Below, in pieces: positions 26,855-34,678 of a stretch of DNA of 64,000 nucleotides; positions within the stretch are counted from its first letter, which is position 1, and every line of letters begins with the position of its first letter. The notes below the pieces were generated by a model. The model was not told the DNA's origin. It saw nothing but the letters and a program-made list of their open reading frames with translations, and did no database searches. The stretch is from assembly GCF_028807635.1 (NCBI RefSeq), contig NZ_JARBAX010000001.1:3550501-3614500 (forward strand), in the 5' to 3' direction. The stretch is from Streptomyces spiramyceticus (GTDB taxonomy: Bacteria; Actinomycetota; Actinomycetes; Streptomycetales; Streptomycetaceae). The position numbers and the translations under genes are program-made.

Positions 26855-28390
26855 ATGGACACCAGGCGCCTGATCCGGCTCTCTGCCACCGCCCTCGCGA
26901 CCACGAGTCTGCTCATCTCCGGTTGTTCGCCGGGGGGTTCGTCGCCCCGTGCCTCGGCGTCCGTGCCGCCCGAATCGGTCCCGGCCGCCCTCAAGACGTA
27001 TTACGAGCAGAAGCTGAAATGGCGTAAGTGCGGCGCCCCCGGTTTCCAGTGCGCCACGGTGAAGGCCCCGCTCGACTACGAGGACCCGGAGAAGGCCGAC
27101 ATCGAGCTGGCCGTCTCCCGCAAGAAGGCCACCGGCCCCGGCAAGCGCCTCGGCTCCCTCCTGGTGAACCCGGGCGGTCCCGGCGGCTCGGGGATCGGCT
27201 ACCTCCAGTCGTACGCGGCCATCGGCTACCCTGCGCCGGTCCGCGCCCGATACGACATGGTGGCGGTGGACCCGCGCGGCGTTGCCCGCAGCGAGCCCGT
27301 CGAATGCCTGACGGGCAAGGAGATGGACGCGTACACCCAGGTCGACCAGACGCCCGACGACAGGCCCGAAACGGACAAGCTGGTCGAAGCTTTCAAGAAT
27401 TTCGCGGCCGGCTGCGACAAGCACTCGGCCGAGATCCTGCCGCACGTCTCCACGGTGGAATCGGCGCGCGACATGGATGTCGTACGCGCCGTACTGGGCG
27501 ACGAAAAGCTGAGTTACGTCGGAGCCTCGTACGGCACCTTCCTCGGCGCAACGTACGCCGAGCTGTTCCCCGGCCGCGCAGGCCGTCTCGTACTCGACGG
27601 CGCGATGGACCCGGCTCTCCCCGCCCGCGAGATGAACCGCGACCAGACGGCCGGCTTCGAAACCGCCTTCCAGTCCTTCGCCGCGGACTGCGTCGAGCGC
27701 AAGGACTGCCCGCTGGGCACCGGCACCACCGACGAAGCCGGCGAGCGCCTGAAGGAGTTCTTCGACGACCTGGACGCCAAGCCCGTCCCGACCGGGCAGA
27801 GCCGCCCCCTCGGCGAATCCCTCGCGGCCACGGGTGTGATCGCCGCGATGTACGACGAGTCGGCCTGGACCGATCTGCGCGACAGCCTCACCCGCGCCAT
27901 GGGCGGCGACGGCGCGAGCCTGCTCGCCCTGGCCGACACCTACTACGAGCGCTCCGAAGACGGCTCGTACACGAACCTGATGTTCGCCAACGCCTCCGTG
28001 AACTGCCTGGACCTCCCCCCGGCCTTCACCGGCCCCGAAGCCGCAAGCGCCGCGCTCCCCTCCTTCGAAGAGGCATCCCCGGTCTTCGGCGAGGGCCTCG
28101 CCTGGGCCTCCCTGAACTGCAGCTACTGGCCCACGAAGGCCACCGGCACCCCACACCGCATCGAGGCGAAGGGCGCGGCCCCGATCGTCGTGGTCGGCAC
28201 CACCCGCGACCCGGCGACCCCGTACAAGTGGGCCCAGTCCCTGGCCGACCAGCTGGCCTCGGGCACCCTCCTGACGTACGACGGCGACGGCCACACGGCG
28301 TACGGCCGGGGCAGCGACTGCATCGACACGGCGATCAACAACTACCTGCTGGAGGGCACGGCCCCCGAAGACGGCAAGAAGTGCCCCTGA
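26855..28390 (+). CDS. Secreted tripeptidyl aminopeptidase-like serine hydrolase (lipoprotein)
   Basis: A 511-residue alpha/beta hydrolase of the SlpD/SlpE tripeptidyl aminopeptidase group. The ATG at 26855 opens a signal peptide ending in the lipobox LISGC. VNPGGPGGSG is the oxyanion-region motif, SYVGASYGTFLG carries the nucleophilic Ser, GTTRDPATPY the Asp, and DGDGHTAYG the His. The enzyme removes N-terminal tripeptides from extracellular proteins. It ends about 100 bp before the tRNA gene and is the last core gene before the accessory block. Confidence 0.92.
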   Translation: MDTRRLIRLSATALATTSLLISGCSPGGSSPRASASVPPESVPAALKTYYEQKLKWRKCGAPGFQCATVKAPLDYEDPEKADIELAVSRKKATGPGKRLGSLLVNPGGPGGSGIGYLQSYAAIGYPAPVRARYDMVAVDPRGVARSEPVECLTGKEMDAYTQVDQTPDDRPETDKLVEAFKNFAAGCDKHSAEILPHVSTVESARDMDVVRAVLGDEKLSYVGASYGTFLGATYAELFPGRAGRLVLDGAMDPALPAREMNRDQTAGFETAFQSFAADCVERKDCPLGTGTTDEAGERLKEFFDDLDAKPVPTGQSRPLGESLAATGVIAAMYDESAWTDLRDSLTRAMGGDGASLLALADTYYERSEDGSYTNLMFANASVNCLDLPPAFTGPEAASAALPSFEEASPVFGEGLAWASLNCSYWPTKATGTPHRIEAKGAAPIVVVGTTRDPATPYKWAQSLADQLASGTLLTYDGDGHTAYGRGSDCIDTAINNYLLEGTAPEDGKKCP

Positions 28391-28419
28391 CCTGCGGAAA
28401 GGCGGGTAGGACGGGCGTG

Positions 28420-28449
28420 TTCGGAGCACCCTCGGAATCTGTGTAGACT
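28420..28449 (+). promoter_or_regulatory. Candidate promoter of tRNA-Thr
   Basis: TTCGGA (28420-28425), an 18-bp spacer and TAGACT (28444-28449) precede the tRNA by 38 bp. The -10 is good, the -35 is only moderate. Confidence 0.4.
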
Positions 28450-28487
28450 TGGGCGCGCTGCTGATCGCACCATGGTTCGGCAGCGGC

Positions 28488-28561
28488 GCCGCCTTAGCTC
28501 AGTTGGCCAGAGCAACGCACTCGTAATGCGTAGGTCTCGGGTTCGAATCCCGAAGGCGGCT
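28488..28561 (+). tRNA. tRNA-Thr (anticodon CGT)
   Basis: A full cloverleaf: acceptor GCCGCCT pairs with AGGCGGC, the anticodon stem ACGCA/TGCGT encloses the loop CTCGTAA with anticodon CGT at 28522-28524 (reads ACG, Thr), and GGTTCGAATCC is the T-loop. The discriminator is T and CCA is not encoded. Its downstream terminator sequence recurs at about 34.64 kb, bounding an accessory region. Confidence 0.97.
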
Positions 28562-28568
28562 CTGTAGA

Positions 28569-28610
28569 AGCCTCAGGACTCACTCGCCGTGACCTGGGGC
28601 TTTTGCTTTT
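28569..28610 (+). terminator. tRNA-Thr terminator, left copy of the block-flanking repeat
   Basis: AGCCTCAGG pairs with CCTGGGGCT (one G-U pair) across a 15-nt loop and TTTGCTTTT follows. The same sequence, degenerate, recurs at 34636-34678. Confidence 0.75.
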
Positions 28611-28656
28611 CTGGAGTGGACTGAGTCGGGATAGCGACAAATTCTGCCTAAGCGTG

Positions 28657-29316
28657 TCAGGGCTTGATGAGTCGGCTGTCGAAACCGGAGCGCAAGAGGC
28701 GCTTGTAAGCGTCATGGATATCCCCGGGTACTTCCTGCTCGAGGGCGAACCCGAGCCGCGGGTACTCGATCACTCGTTGCAGGTCGCCGACGAGCATGTC
28801 TACGACGAGTTTCTCGTCGCCGATGGCCTTGATGTAGTCGTCGAACTTGAGCGGTTCGGAAGCGCAGACGACCTCGACCTCGGGCCACAGCTTGCGGCAT
28901 GTGGCGTAGGAGCGGCGCTCCATGTACGGCTTGGAGATCAGGAGCAGCGAGGAGGCCTCGACACTCGCCGCGCGGAGCGCCTCGCGCGAGAGCGTGATGT
29001 TCTGCCCGGTGTTGGCTGCCTCGGTCTCCAGGAGGATCGCGTCGTCGGGCACGCCCAGACCGAGCGCGTGCTCGCGGTAGTGGACCGCCTCGCCGCGCGG
29101 GAAGCGGGCCGCTGTGGTCGGGCTGTTGCCGCCGCTGAACACGACCACGGGGAAGAGCCCGGCGCGGTACAGATCGGCCGCGGCCGTCGCTACGCCGAGG
29201 TCGTGGCTACCGAGGGCGACCGCTACCGAGCAAGGGCGCGGCTCGTGGTGCATCTGGTGGTACTGCCAGATCAGGCGGGCGTCGTTCCACTGTGCGTCGG
29301 TGAGCGTGCGCTGCAT
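28657..29316 (-). CDS. YdcF/ElyC (DUF218) family protein
   Basis: A 219-residue DUF218 protein. VAVALGSHDLG and VVVFSGGNSP are the conserved DUF218 segments, and ETEAANTGQNI matches the family's third motif. The ATG at 29316 has GGAG five bases before it; a GTG two codons upstream overlaps the GntR stop. E. coli YdcF has been reported to bind S-adenosylmethionine, while other members act in envelope polysaccharide synthesis; this copy has no membrane helices, so a cytoplasmic nucleotide- or SAM-binding role is more likely. It is the last gene of the leftward arm of the divergent cassette. Confidence 0.8.
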   Translation of the reverse strand: MQRTLTDAQWNDARLIWQYHQMHHEPRPCSVAVALGSHDLGVATAAADLYRAGLFPVVVFSGGNSPTTAARFPRGEAVHYREHALGLGVPDDAILLETEAANTGQNITLSREALRAASVEASSLLLISKPYMERRSYATCRKLWPEVEVVCASEPLKFDDYIKAIGDEKLVVDMLVGDLQRVIEYPRLGFALEQEVPGDIHDAYKRLLRSGFDSRLIKP

Positions 29317-29318
29317 CG

Positions 29319-30092
29319 TCACTCCGGTGTGAACTCGTATTGCAGCTCGTATAGATGACCGGCCTTAACCATGATGGTGGCTTCGATGGGGCGGTGGTGG
29401 TCGCTGTAGACGACGCGCAGGGTTCGAAGGACCGGGAGATCGCTGGGGAGTTGAAGTGCCCGGTACTGCTCCTGGGTGGGAACTCGCGCGGAGATCCTGT
29501 CCACGCTCTGCCGGGGTGGGTAGCCCAGCTCGGCGAGGAGCGTAGGCGTACCGCCCTTGATCTTGCGGCGCTCCGTCATCGCCGTACCCCGGCCAATGTC
29601 CATGGGGTAGTAGGACGTGACCAGCTCCGTCGGCTCGTCGTCGAGCATGAGCACCTGGCGACGCAGCAAGGCCGTACCGCCCTCGGGAAGGTTCAAGGCT
29701 GCGGAGACGTCCGCAGGGGGTGTGGCTTCCCCGACTTCGAGCAGTCGGCTCCGCGCCTGCGCGCCGTGCTTCGCCGCTTCGGTGAGCCAGCGGTACGGCG
29801 CTCCGGACTCCGCCGGGGCCATGAACGACGCGGGTCGCATGGTCCGCTGCCTGTGCTCGCGTACTGTCACGGCCGCGCCTGCCCGCCCGATTACCAGGCC
29901 CTCGTCCTTGAGGAGCTGCAGGGCCTTCTGGACTGTGGCGTTCGAGGCGTCAAACCTGGCCTTGAGTTGCACGGTTGACGGCAGTTTGGCCCCGGGGCCG
30001 AGGTCGCCGCTCATGATTTCGTCGCGCAGGTCCGCGGCGATCCGCTCGTGCAGAGAACGGTGGTCGTACGCGTTCGCTTCGGTCGTGGGCAC
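29319..30092 (-). CDS. GntR-family (HutC/UTRA) transcriptional regulator
   Basis: A 257-residue regulator. The GTG at 30092 starts VPTTEANAYDHRS. The winged helix is ERIAADLRDEIMSGDLGPGAKLPSTVQL (written in two parts, ERIAADLRDEI and LGPGAKLPSTVQL), followed by NATVQKALQLLKDEGLV; the UTRA ligand domain covers residues 85-255. UTRA domains bind small effectors. It lies two bases after the UTRA-only gene and overlaps ydcF, so all three are one transcript. It likely represses the divergent cassette. Confidence 0.87.
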   Translation of the reverse strand: MPTTEANAYDHRSLHERIAADLRDEIMSGDLGPGAKLPSTVQLKARFDASNATVQKALQLLKDEGLVIGRAGAAVTVREHRQRTMRPASFMAPAESGAPYRWLTEAAKHGAQARSRLLEVGEATPPADVSAALNLPEGGTALLRRQVLMLDDEPTELVTSYYPMDIGRGTAMTERRKIKGGTPTLLAELGYPPRQSVDRISARVPTQEQYRALQLPSDLPVLRTLRVVYSDHHRPIEATIMVKAGHLYELQYEFTPE

Positions 30093-30094
30093 CG

Positions 30095-30637
30095 TTATCC
30101 GATCCTGATCTCGTATCGCAGCCGCTGGCGGTCGGCGGGCATGGTCATCATGTCCACCTGAATTGGCCGGTCGTGGCCGTCCAGCGTGATCCGCGTCAGT
30201 TGCAGGACAGGCTCGTGCGGCCCGGTCTGCAACGCCTCCCGTTCCTCTGCGCAAGGCATCCGGGCCGTCACGTCCTCACGGACGCGTACGCCAACGTGCC
30301 CGAGGTCGGCGAGGAGCGTGACCGCGCCACCGGGAATCTTCGCTGTCTCGGCGAGGCGGGTGCCCCGGGCGATGTGCGAGGGGTAGAAGGTGTCCGTCAA
30401 TTCGCAGGGCTGGCCGTCGAGATACATCATGCGGCGGCGTACGACGACATCCTCCCCTTCTGTAACCCCGAGCAGCTCCGCCACCTCGGGTGGCGCCACG
30501 ACTTCGCCTGCATGAACGATGCGCTGAGTTCCTCTGCGGCCTCGGGAAGCTGCCTCAGCACCCCAGGTATCGGGCTGCCCCTTCGCCTGTGGCTTCAGAT
30601 ACGGCGTCGAAGTGCTGACCCACTCACCGCTGCCCAC
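30095..30637 (-). CDS. UTRA-domain protein without a DNA-binding domain
   Basis: A 180-residue protein. The GTG at 30637 is chosen because AGGAGG lies five bases upstream; it gives VGSGEWVSTSTPYLKP. The C-terminal 140 residues are a UTRA effector domain (GEDVVVRRRMMYLDGQP, RGTRLAETAKIPGGAVTLL), but no winged helix is present. Similar headless UTRA proteins occur in Streptomyces next to integrative elements. It may sense a ligand and work with the adjacent full-length GntR, for example as a heterodimer partner. Confidence 0.78.
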   Translation of the reverse strand: MGSGEWVSTSTPYLKPQAKGQPDTWGAEAASRGRRGTQRIVHAGEVVAPPEVAELLGVTEGEDVVVRRRMMYLDGQPCELTDTFYPSHIARGTRLAETAKIPGGAVTLLADLGHVGVRVREDVTARMPCAEEREALQTGPHEPVLQLTRITLDGHDRPIQVDMMTMPADRQRLRYEIRIG

Positions 30638-30668
30638 GGCATCCTCCTGCACAGGTGACGATTTGCGA

Positions 30669-30676
30669 ACCTTGCT
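30669..30676. promoter_or_regulatory. Candidate operator, copy 1 of ACCTTGCT
   Basis: ACCTTGCT followed by GCTTT lies 32-40 bp before the UTRA gene start. An identical core lies at 30726-30733 over the rightward promoter. Direct-repeat pairing in a divergent intergenic region with a GntR gene next door suggests a shared operator. Confidence 0.4.
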
Positions 30677-30725
30677 GCTTTACACGGTAAGCGCATCACT
30701 GACGGTATCCACTTGGGGCCCCACG

Positions 30726-30757
30726 ACCTTGCTACCTTTCGCGAATGGCAGTATGGT
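30726..30757 (+). promoter_or_regulatory. Promoter and operator copy 2 for the HATPase-SAHH-Nudix operon
   Basis: TTGCTA (30729-30734), a 17-bp spacer and TATGGT (30752-30757) form a good vegetative-type promoter. The second ACCTTGCT repeat (30726-30733) covers its -35. Transcription would begin near 30764, supporting the GTG at 30798 as the start of the first gene. Confidence 0.55.
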
Positions 30758-30797
30758 TCTCTCGAGCCTTCAGCCCAGGATCAAGGTGGTGTTCACC

Positions 30798-31202
30798 GTG
30801 TCCCTGTCACGGCAACAGCGGTTTCCCCGATCTCGCGTCTCCGTCCGCGCTGCGCGCGCCTTCGTTATCGGCACCGTTACGGAGTGGGGCGTTTCCGACC
30901 GGCAGGACGACATACGGCTGTGCGTCTCCGAGCTGGCCACGAACGCCCTGCTCCACGGAGTTCCGCCGGGGCGGGAGTTCTGCGTGAGACTCAGCACGGA
31001 CGGTGAACTCCTCCGGATCGAGGTACGGGACAGCGGGGACGGGTGTCCCCAGGTCCTGTCTCCGTCTGCCGACAGGAGCACGGGACGCGGGCTCCACCTG
31101 GTGAAGGAGTTGGCGGACGACTGCGGCGTCGTCGAGCACACAGTCGGCAAGACCGTGTGGCTTGCCTTCAAAGTCACATCCGTATCGGAAGGAGCCCGCT
31201 GA
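30798..31202 (+). CDS. HATPase-domain (RsbW-like) regulatory protein
   Basis: A 134-residue single-domain HATPase. The GTG at 30798 is supported by AAGGTGG upstream and by the promoter at 30729-30757; an ATG at 30753 would overlap the -10. DDIRLCVSELATNALLHG is the N-box with the Asn present, RIEVRDSGDG the G1 box and STGRGLHLVKELAD the G2 box, so it is a plausible ATP-binding kinase. Streptomyces has dozens of such proteins, many paired with regulators. The next ATG follows directly after its TGA, so expression is coupled. Confidence 0.85.
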   Translation: MSLSRQQRFPRSRVSVRAARAFVIGTVTEWGVSDRQDDIRLCVSELATNALLHGVPPGREFCVRLSTDGELLRIEVRDSGDGCPQVLSPSADRSTGRGLHLVKELADDCGVVEHTVGKTVWLAFKVTSVSEGAR

Positions 31203-32327
31203 ATGGAACCCTTCGAACGTGCCCGACTCGACGCCTACTTCGGCCGGATCGCCTCACGCTTCGCGCCCGCCGAGCGCCCTGCCGCGTTCCTGATCACGCA
31301 CCTCCTGCCGGAGCGCCCAGCGTTCGTGCGGGGCGTGGCGGGTGTGACCGAGCTGCGGGCAGTGCTGCCCAAGCCGAAGTCCGTGCATGCCGAGGCGTTG
31401 CGCCAGGTCGAGGGCGACGGGCACGCGTGCGACAAGCTGTCGCGCGAGCTGTTCGCCGATCCCGAGCGCGCCGTGCGGTACGTCGAGGCGCGCGCCGCAG
31501 GGCGCCGTGTCGTCCTGCTCGATGTCGGTGGGTACTTCGCCCCGTCGCTCGAGGCGCTGTGCGATCGCTTCTCGGGGCAGATCCTCGGCGTGGTCGAGGA
31601 CACCGAGAACGGGCACCGTCGCTACGCCGACCTCGACAAGCTGCCCTGCCCGGTCGTCTCGGTGGCCCGCTCGCCACTCAAGGACCCCGAGGACTTCCTC
31701 GTAGGCCAGTCGGTCGTGTTCTCGACCGAGGCGCTCATGCGCAGCCGGGGAGACATCCTGCACGGCCGTACCGCGCTCGTGATCGGCTTCGGCAAGCTCG
31801 GGTCGAGCATCTCCCGTCTGCTGCACGCCAAGGGCGTACGGGTCACGGTGTACGACATCGATCCCGTACGCCGTACACAAGTACTCTCGCAGGGCTTCAC
31901 GGTGGCCCGTGACCGCGAGGCCGGACTCAGCGACGCCGGGCTCGTACTGTGCGCGACCGGGGCGCTCTCGCTGCGCGGTGAGGACTTCCCCAGGCTGCGC
32001 AACGGCGCGTACGTCGCCACCGTGACCAGCAGCGAGGACGAGCTTGAGCTCGCCGGACTGCCGGACGTGTACGAGCGCGCTCACATCGGCGAGCACGTCA
32101 CCCGCTACCTGACGACCGGCCACTACTTCTACCTGCTCAACGGTGGCAACGCCGTCAACTTCCTGCATGGCGCCAGCGTGGGGCCGTTCATCTTCCTCGT
32201 ACAGGCCGAGATACTCGCCGCTTCCGCCGCGCTTGGCCGCGGCGGCCTTGACCCCGGAATGCACGAGATCAGCTCGACCGACCGCGCCACTATCGCCGCG
32301 ACCTGGCTCGACTACTTCAACCGGTGA
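31203..32327 (+). CDS. SAHH-like NAD-binding protein of unknown substrate
   Basis: A 374-residue protein. VIGFGKLGSSISRLLHAKG is a Rossmann NAD-binding loop like that of S-adenosylhomocysteine hydrolase, and NGGNAVNFLHGASVG resembles the SAHH C-terminal region; the N-terminal 170 residues differ from SAHH, and total length is about 100 residues short. It is probably an NAD-dependent enzyme on a nucleoside-like or SAM-derived molecule. It is translated immediately after the HATPase and before the Nudix hydrolase; the divergent operon encodes a YdcF protein. Confidence 0.75.
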   Translation: MEPFERARLDAYFGRIASRFAPAERPAAFLITHLLPERPAFVRGVAGVTELRAVLPKPKSVHAEALRQVEGDGHACDKLSRELFADPERAVRYVEARAAGRRVVLLDVGGYFAPSLEALCDRFSGQILGVVEDTENGHRRYADLDKLPCPVVSVARSPLKDPEDFLVGQSVVFSTEALMRSRGDILHGRTALVIGFGKLGSSISRLLHAKGVRVTVYDIDPVRRTQVLSQGFTVARDREAGLSDAGLVLCATGALSLRGEDFPRLRNGAYVATVTSSEDELELAGLPDVYERAHIGEHVTRYLTTGHYFYLLNGGNAVNFLHGASVGPFIFLVQAEILAASAALGRGGLDPGMHEISSTDRATIAATWLDYFNR

Positions 32328-32338
32328 GGAGACACCCG

Positions 32339-32881
32339 GTGCCCATCACGCCCGACCATATCCGCGAGACCCTTGACGACTACCTCGACGCTCACCCCGA
32401 CGAGATGTGGCGGCTCGCCTCCATCCCCGAACTCCTCGACGCCGAGGCTGACCTCGCGAGCCGGAAGGAGTTCCGCGGCCACGTCACCGCGGGGGCGATC
32501 CTCGCCGACCCCGCCGGCCGTGTGCTCCACATCAAGCACCTCGCCCTGAACCGCTGGCTCCTGCCCGGCGGACACCTCGAGGCCGACGACACCAGCCTCC
32601 TCGCCGCCGCGCAGCGCGAGTTGACCGAGGAGACCGGCATTACGGCCTCGGCCGTCGTGGCTGCCGGACACCGCCCTGTACACATCGACGCCCACCACAT
32701 CCCCGCCAACCCTGCCAAGGGTGAGCCCGATCACCGGCACTTCGACTTCCGGTTCCTCTTCCGAACCTCGGCCGATGTCGTCGAGCTGCAAACCGAAGAG
32801 GTCACGGCCGCGGCCTGGCGCTACGCAGATACGATCGAGAACGAGACCCTGCGCAGCCGGGTCCTCGAGGCGCTGTGCTGA
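32339..32881 (+). CDS. Nudix hydrolase
   Basis: A 180-residue Nudix enzyme, GTG at 32339 after GAGGAG. The Nudix box reads GGHLEADDTSLLAAAQ then RELTEETGI; the spacing is one residue longer than the textbook pattern, a variant seen in Streptomyces relatives, and the metal-binding REL-EE is intact. It hydrolyses a nucleoside diphosphate linked to some group; substrate unknown. It is the last gene of the rightward arm of the cassette, 11 bp after the SAHH-like gene. Confidence 0.88.
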   Translation: MPITPDHIRETLDDYLDAHPDEMWRLASIPELLDAEADLASRKEFRGHVTAGAILADPAGRVLHIKHLALNRWLLPGGHLEADDTSLLAAAQRELTEETGITASAVVAAGHRPVHIDAHHIPANPAKGEPDHRHFDFRFLFRTSADVVELQTEEVTAAAWRYADTIENETLRSRVLEALC

Positions 32882-33009
32882 CGAGACCGGTCGCCCCGGT
32901 GCTGTGATCCCCTGCGCGCGCCGTGGCGGCCCTTCTGGGGTAGGGCCCTTCGTCTGGACGCCGGGCAAATGCGTAGTCAGGAGATGCGCTGCCGTCCTAG
33001 CCTGCGAAG

Positions 33010-33462
33010 GTGATCGAGGAAGAAGATACAGACGGCTCCGCCGTTTACGTAGGAGACGGCGGTCCGCGCGCGATTCGGTTGCGTCTCTACGAGCCGATGA
33101 GGCCATTCCCAGAGGATGGGGACGACCTGATGCTCGACTTCCTTGTGAACGCGCGCGGCGAATGGCTGTGCGTCGAGGTGTCAGTGAGGACGTGGGGTGG
33201 TGACGGTCTTGATGCCTTTCTCGAGGAGCTGGCGGAAGACTTCCGGGGATGGGAAGGAGCGCGGTCGTGGCGTTCGCTTGAACGCGATCTGACGCTCTCG
33301 GCAGAGCGCGGCCCGGGTGGCTACGTTCACCTGACGTGGGGGCTGCATGACCGGCCACCGTCTAGCGAGTGGCACTTCGAGACCACCACTGTGCACGCGC
33401 CGGGCGAGGCCATGCGCAACCTCGCCGCCGATGTCCGCGAGTTCTTCGCGAGCTGCCCGTGA
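33010..33462 (+). CDS. DUF6228-like protein
   Basis: A 150-residue acidic cytoplasmic protein starting with the GTG at 33010 after GCGAAGG. Features include LYEPMRPFPED, VEVSVRTWGGDGLDAFLEELAEDF and HLTWGLHDRPP; these fit the DUF6228 family as remembered. Function unknown; members often sit among immunity-type genes. It overlaps the next gene by GTGA. G+C is visibly lower than in the flanking core genes. Confidence 0.7.
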   Translation: MIEEEDTDGSAVYVGDGGPRAIRLRLYEPMRPFPEDGDDLMLDFLVNARGEWLCVEVSVRTWGGDGLDAFLEELAEDFRGWEGARSWRSLERDLTLSAERGPGGYVHLTWGLHDRPPSSEWHFETTTVHAPGEAMRNLAADVREFFASCP

Positions 33463-34061
33463 CGCCTCCTCCTACTCCTGGCGGCGGCCTGTTGGACCTC
33501 GATACGGCATGGGATTCCAACTGGCCCGGCGCGCTGCCACTCGGGCACCTGCTCCGTACAGCCTGCCCGGACCGGTGGGTGCGCTTACACAGTCTTCCGG
33601 AGTCCAAGCGGTACGCCGACACCGAGGAGGAGTACACGATCCTGCTCGGCCGTCAGCATGCGCTTCTCGCCGATCTCTATGCCCCGCCGGAACTCCGCGT
33701 GATCACCTGCGAATGGAGCGATGACCCATCCCCGCATGGTCGGCAGGCCGACTTGGAGCACGTCGTACCGGGCGACTATTGGCGAACCGTCCTCGAAGAC
33801 GAGACCGAGGAACCGGAGTTCCGGATCTACACGCACCTCTATGCGGGGCTACTTCCGAACCTGACTACAGCCCTCAATCCGCTGCTGTGCATGGTCGCCG
33901 ATTTCGATACCGCAGGAGTCATCGTTGCTCCAGCAGATCTTGGATGGCTCGTCCACCCGTATGACGGTGGGATCGACGTGATCGCCCCGACCCAGGCCGA
34001 TCGCGACGCACTACGCGAGCGGCATCCTGACTGGCTCTCTCAACACCTCGGGGGCCTGTAG
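33459..34061 (+). CDS. DUF3885-like protein with a TTA codon
   Basis: A 200-residue acidic protein coupled to the previous gene (GTGA). WPGALPLGHLLR, RWVRLHSLPESKRYADTEEEY and the C-terminal DWGLVHPYDGG-like segment (written LGWLVHPYDGG) fit DUF3885. Codon 43 is TTA (33585-33587), so translation should need the bldA leucyl-tRNA, tying it to late growth. Function unknown; an immunity or toxin-inhibitor role is a guess from neighbours. Confidence 0.72.
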   Translation: MTPPPTPGGGLLDLDTAWDSNWPGALPLGHLLRTACPDRWVRLHSLPESKRYADTEEEYTILLGRQHALLADLYAPPELRVITCEWSDDPSPHGRQADLEHVVPGDYWRTVLEDETEEPEFRIYTHLYAGLLPNLTTALNPLLCMVADFDTAGVIVAPADLGWLVHPYDGGIDVIAPTQADRDALRERHPDWLSQHLGGL

Positions 34062-34116
34062 GCCGCTCTTTGCCTCACTCAGTGGCTGCTCCGGATGCGC
34101 AAGCAATGAATCCCGA

Positions 34117-34530
34117 TTACAGCTCGACCAGGAATGGGCGTGCGGCAGGCCGGCCGTAGGCGAGGATGCGCGGTAGCACGTCCCGCATGCGGCCAACGTC
34201 CTCCGGAGGAGCGCGCAGCACAACCTCGATAACGGGTTCGTCCAAACCGAGAGAAGCCAAGGAATCAGGGTCGAGAACGACTCGCAGCACATCACCGTTG
34301 AGCGTGACCTCGCGTACGCAGCCGTAGGCGGTCCCCTGGTCGGGCGTGACCAGGCAGTGAGTGTCGAAGCCGAGGGACACCTCTTGGGCGTCGGGCTCCT
34401 CGAAGTCGCACATGAAGATCAGAGAGAAGGCGTCACCATCATCAGACTCGGCGACTCCCGCCATCATGCAGTCGTCTTCGTCTTCGTTGTCGAGCCCGCA
34501 GGCGACCTGCGCTATGAACCTGTAAGTCAT
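34117..34530 (-). CDS. Imm10-like immunity protein
   Basis: A 137-residue acidic protein starting at the ATG at 34530. MTYRFIAQVACGL, EEPDAQEVSLGFDTHCLV and QGTAYGCVREV match the Imm10 family of polymorphic-toxin immunity proteins as recalled. No cognate toxin is encoded nearby, so it would be an orphan immunity gene protecting against toxins of relatives. It faces the DUF6228-DUF3885 pair convergently with a 55-bp gap. Confidence 0.72.
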   Translation of the reverse strand: MTYRFIAQVACGLDNEDEDDCMMAGVAESDDGDAFSLIFMCDFEEPDAQEVSLGFDTHCLVTPDQGTAYGCVREVTLNGDVLRVVLDPDSLASLGLDEPVIEVVLRAPPEDVGRMRDVLPRILAYGRPAARPFLVEL

Positions 34531-34635
34531 GCGAGCGTTCTACCAGCAGCCGCGGACAACGATGGCGGCGCAGCCTCGCGCAATCGGCGTAGGTCAATCT
34601 GTGGGCAAGGCGAGCCAGTGTGAGCCGCACGCCGG

Positions 34636-34678
34636 CCTCAGGACTCAATCGCCCTGATCTGGGACTTTGCTTCGCTGG
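34636..34678. repeat. Degenerate copy of the tRNA-Thr terminator, right edge of the accessory block
   Basis: CCTCAGGACTCA followed by TCGCC, TGA, CTGGG and CTTTGCTT, in the same order as at 28571-28614 with a few mismatches and one gap (roughly 85 percent identical over 43 positions). It overlaps the broken end of the MDMPI-like gene. Confidence 0.65.

Noticed and set aside
28562..34678. Intact integrative element (AICE) at tRNA-Thr
   Set aside because: No integrase, excisionase, replication initiator or FtsK-like transfer gene is present, and the repeat does not include tRNA sequence.
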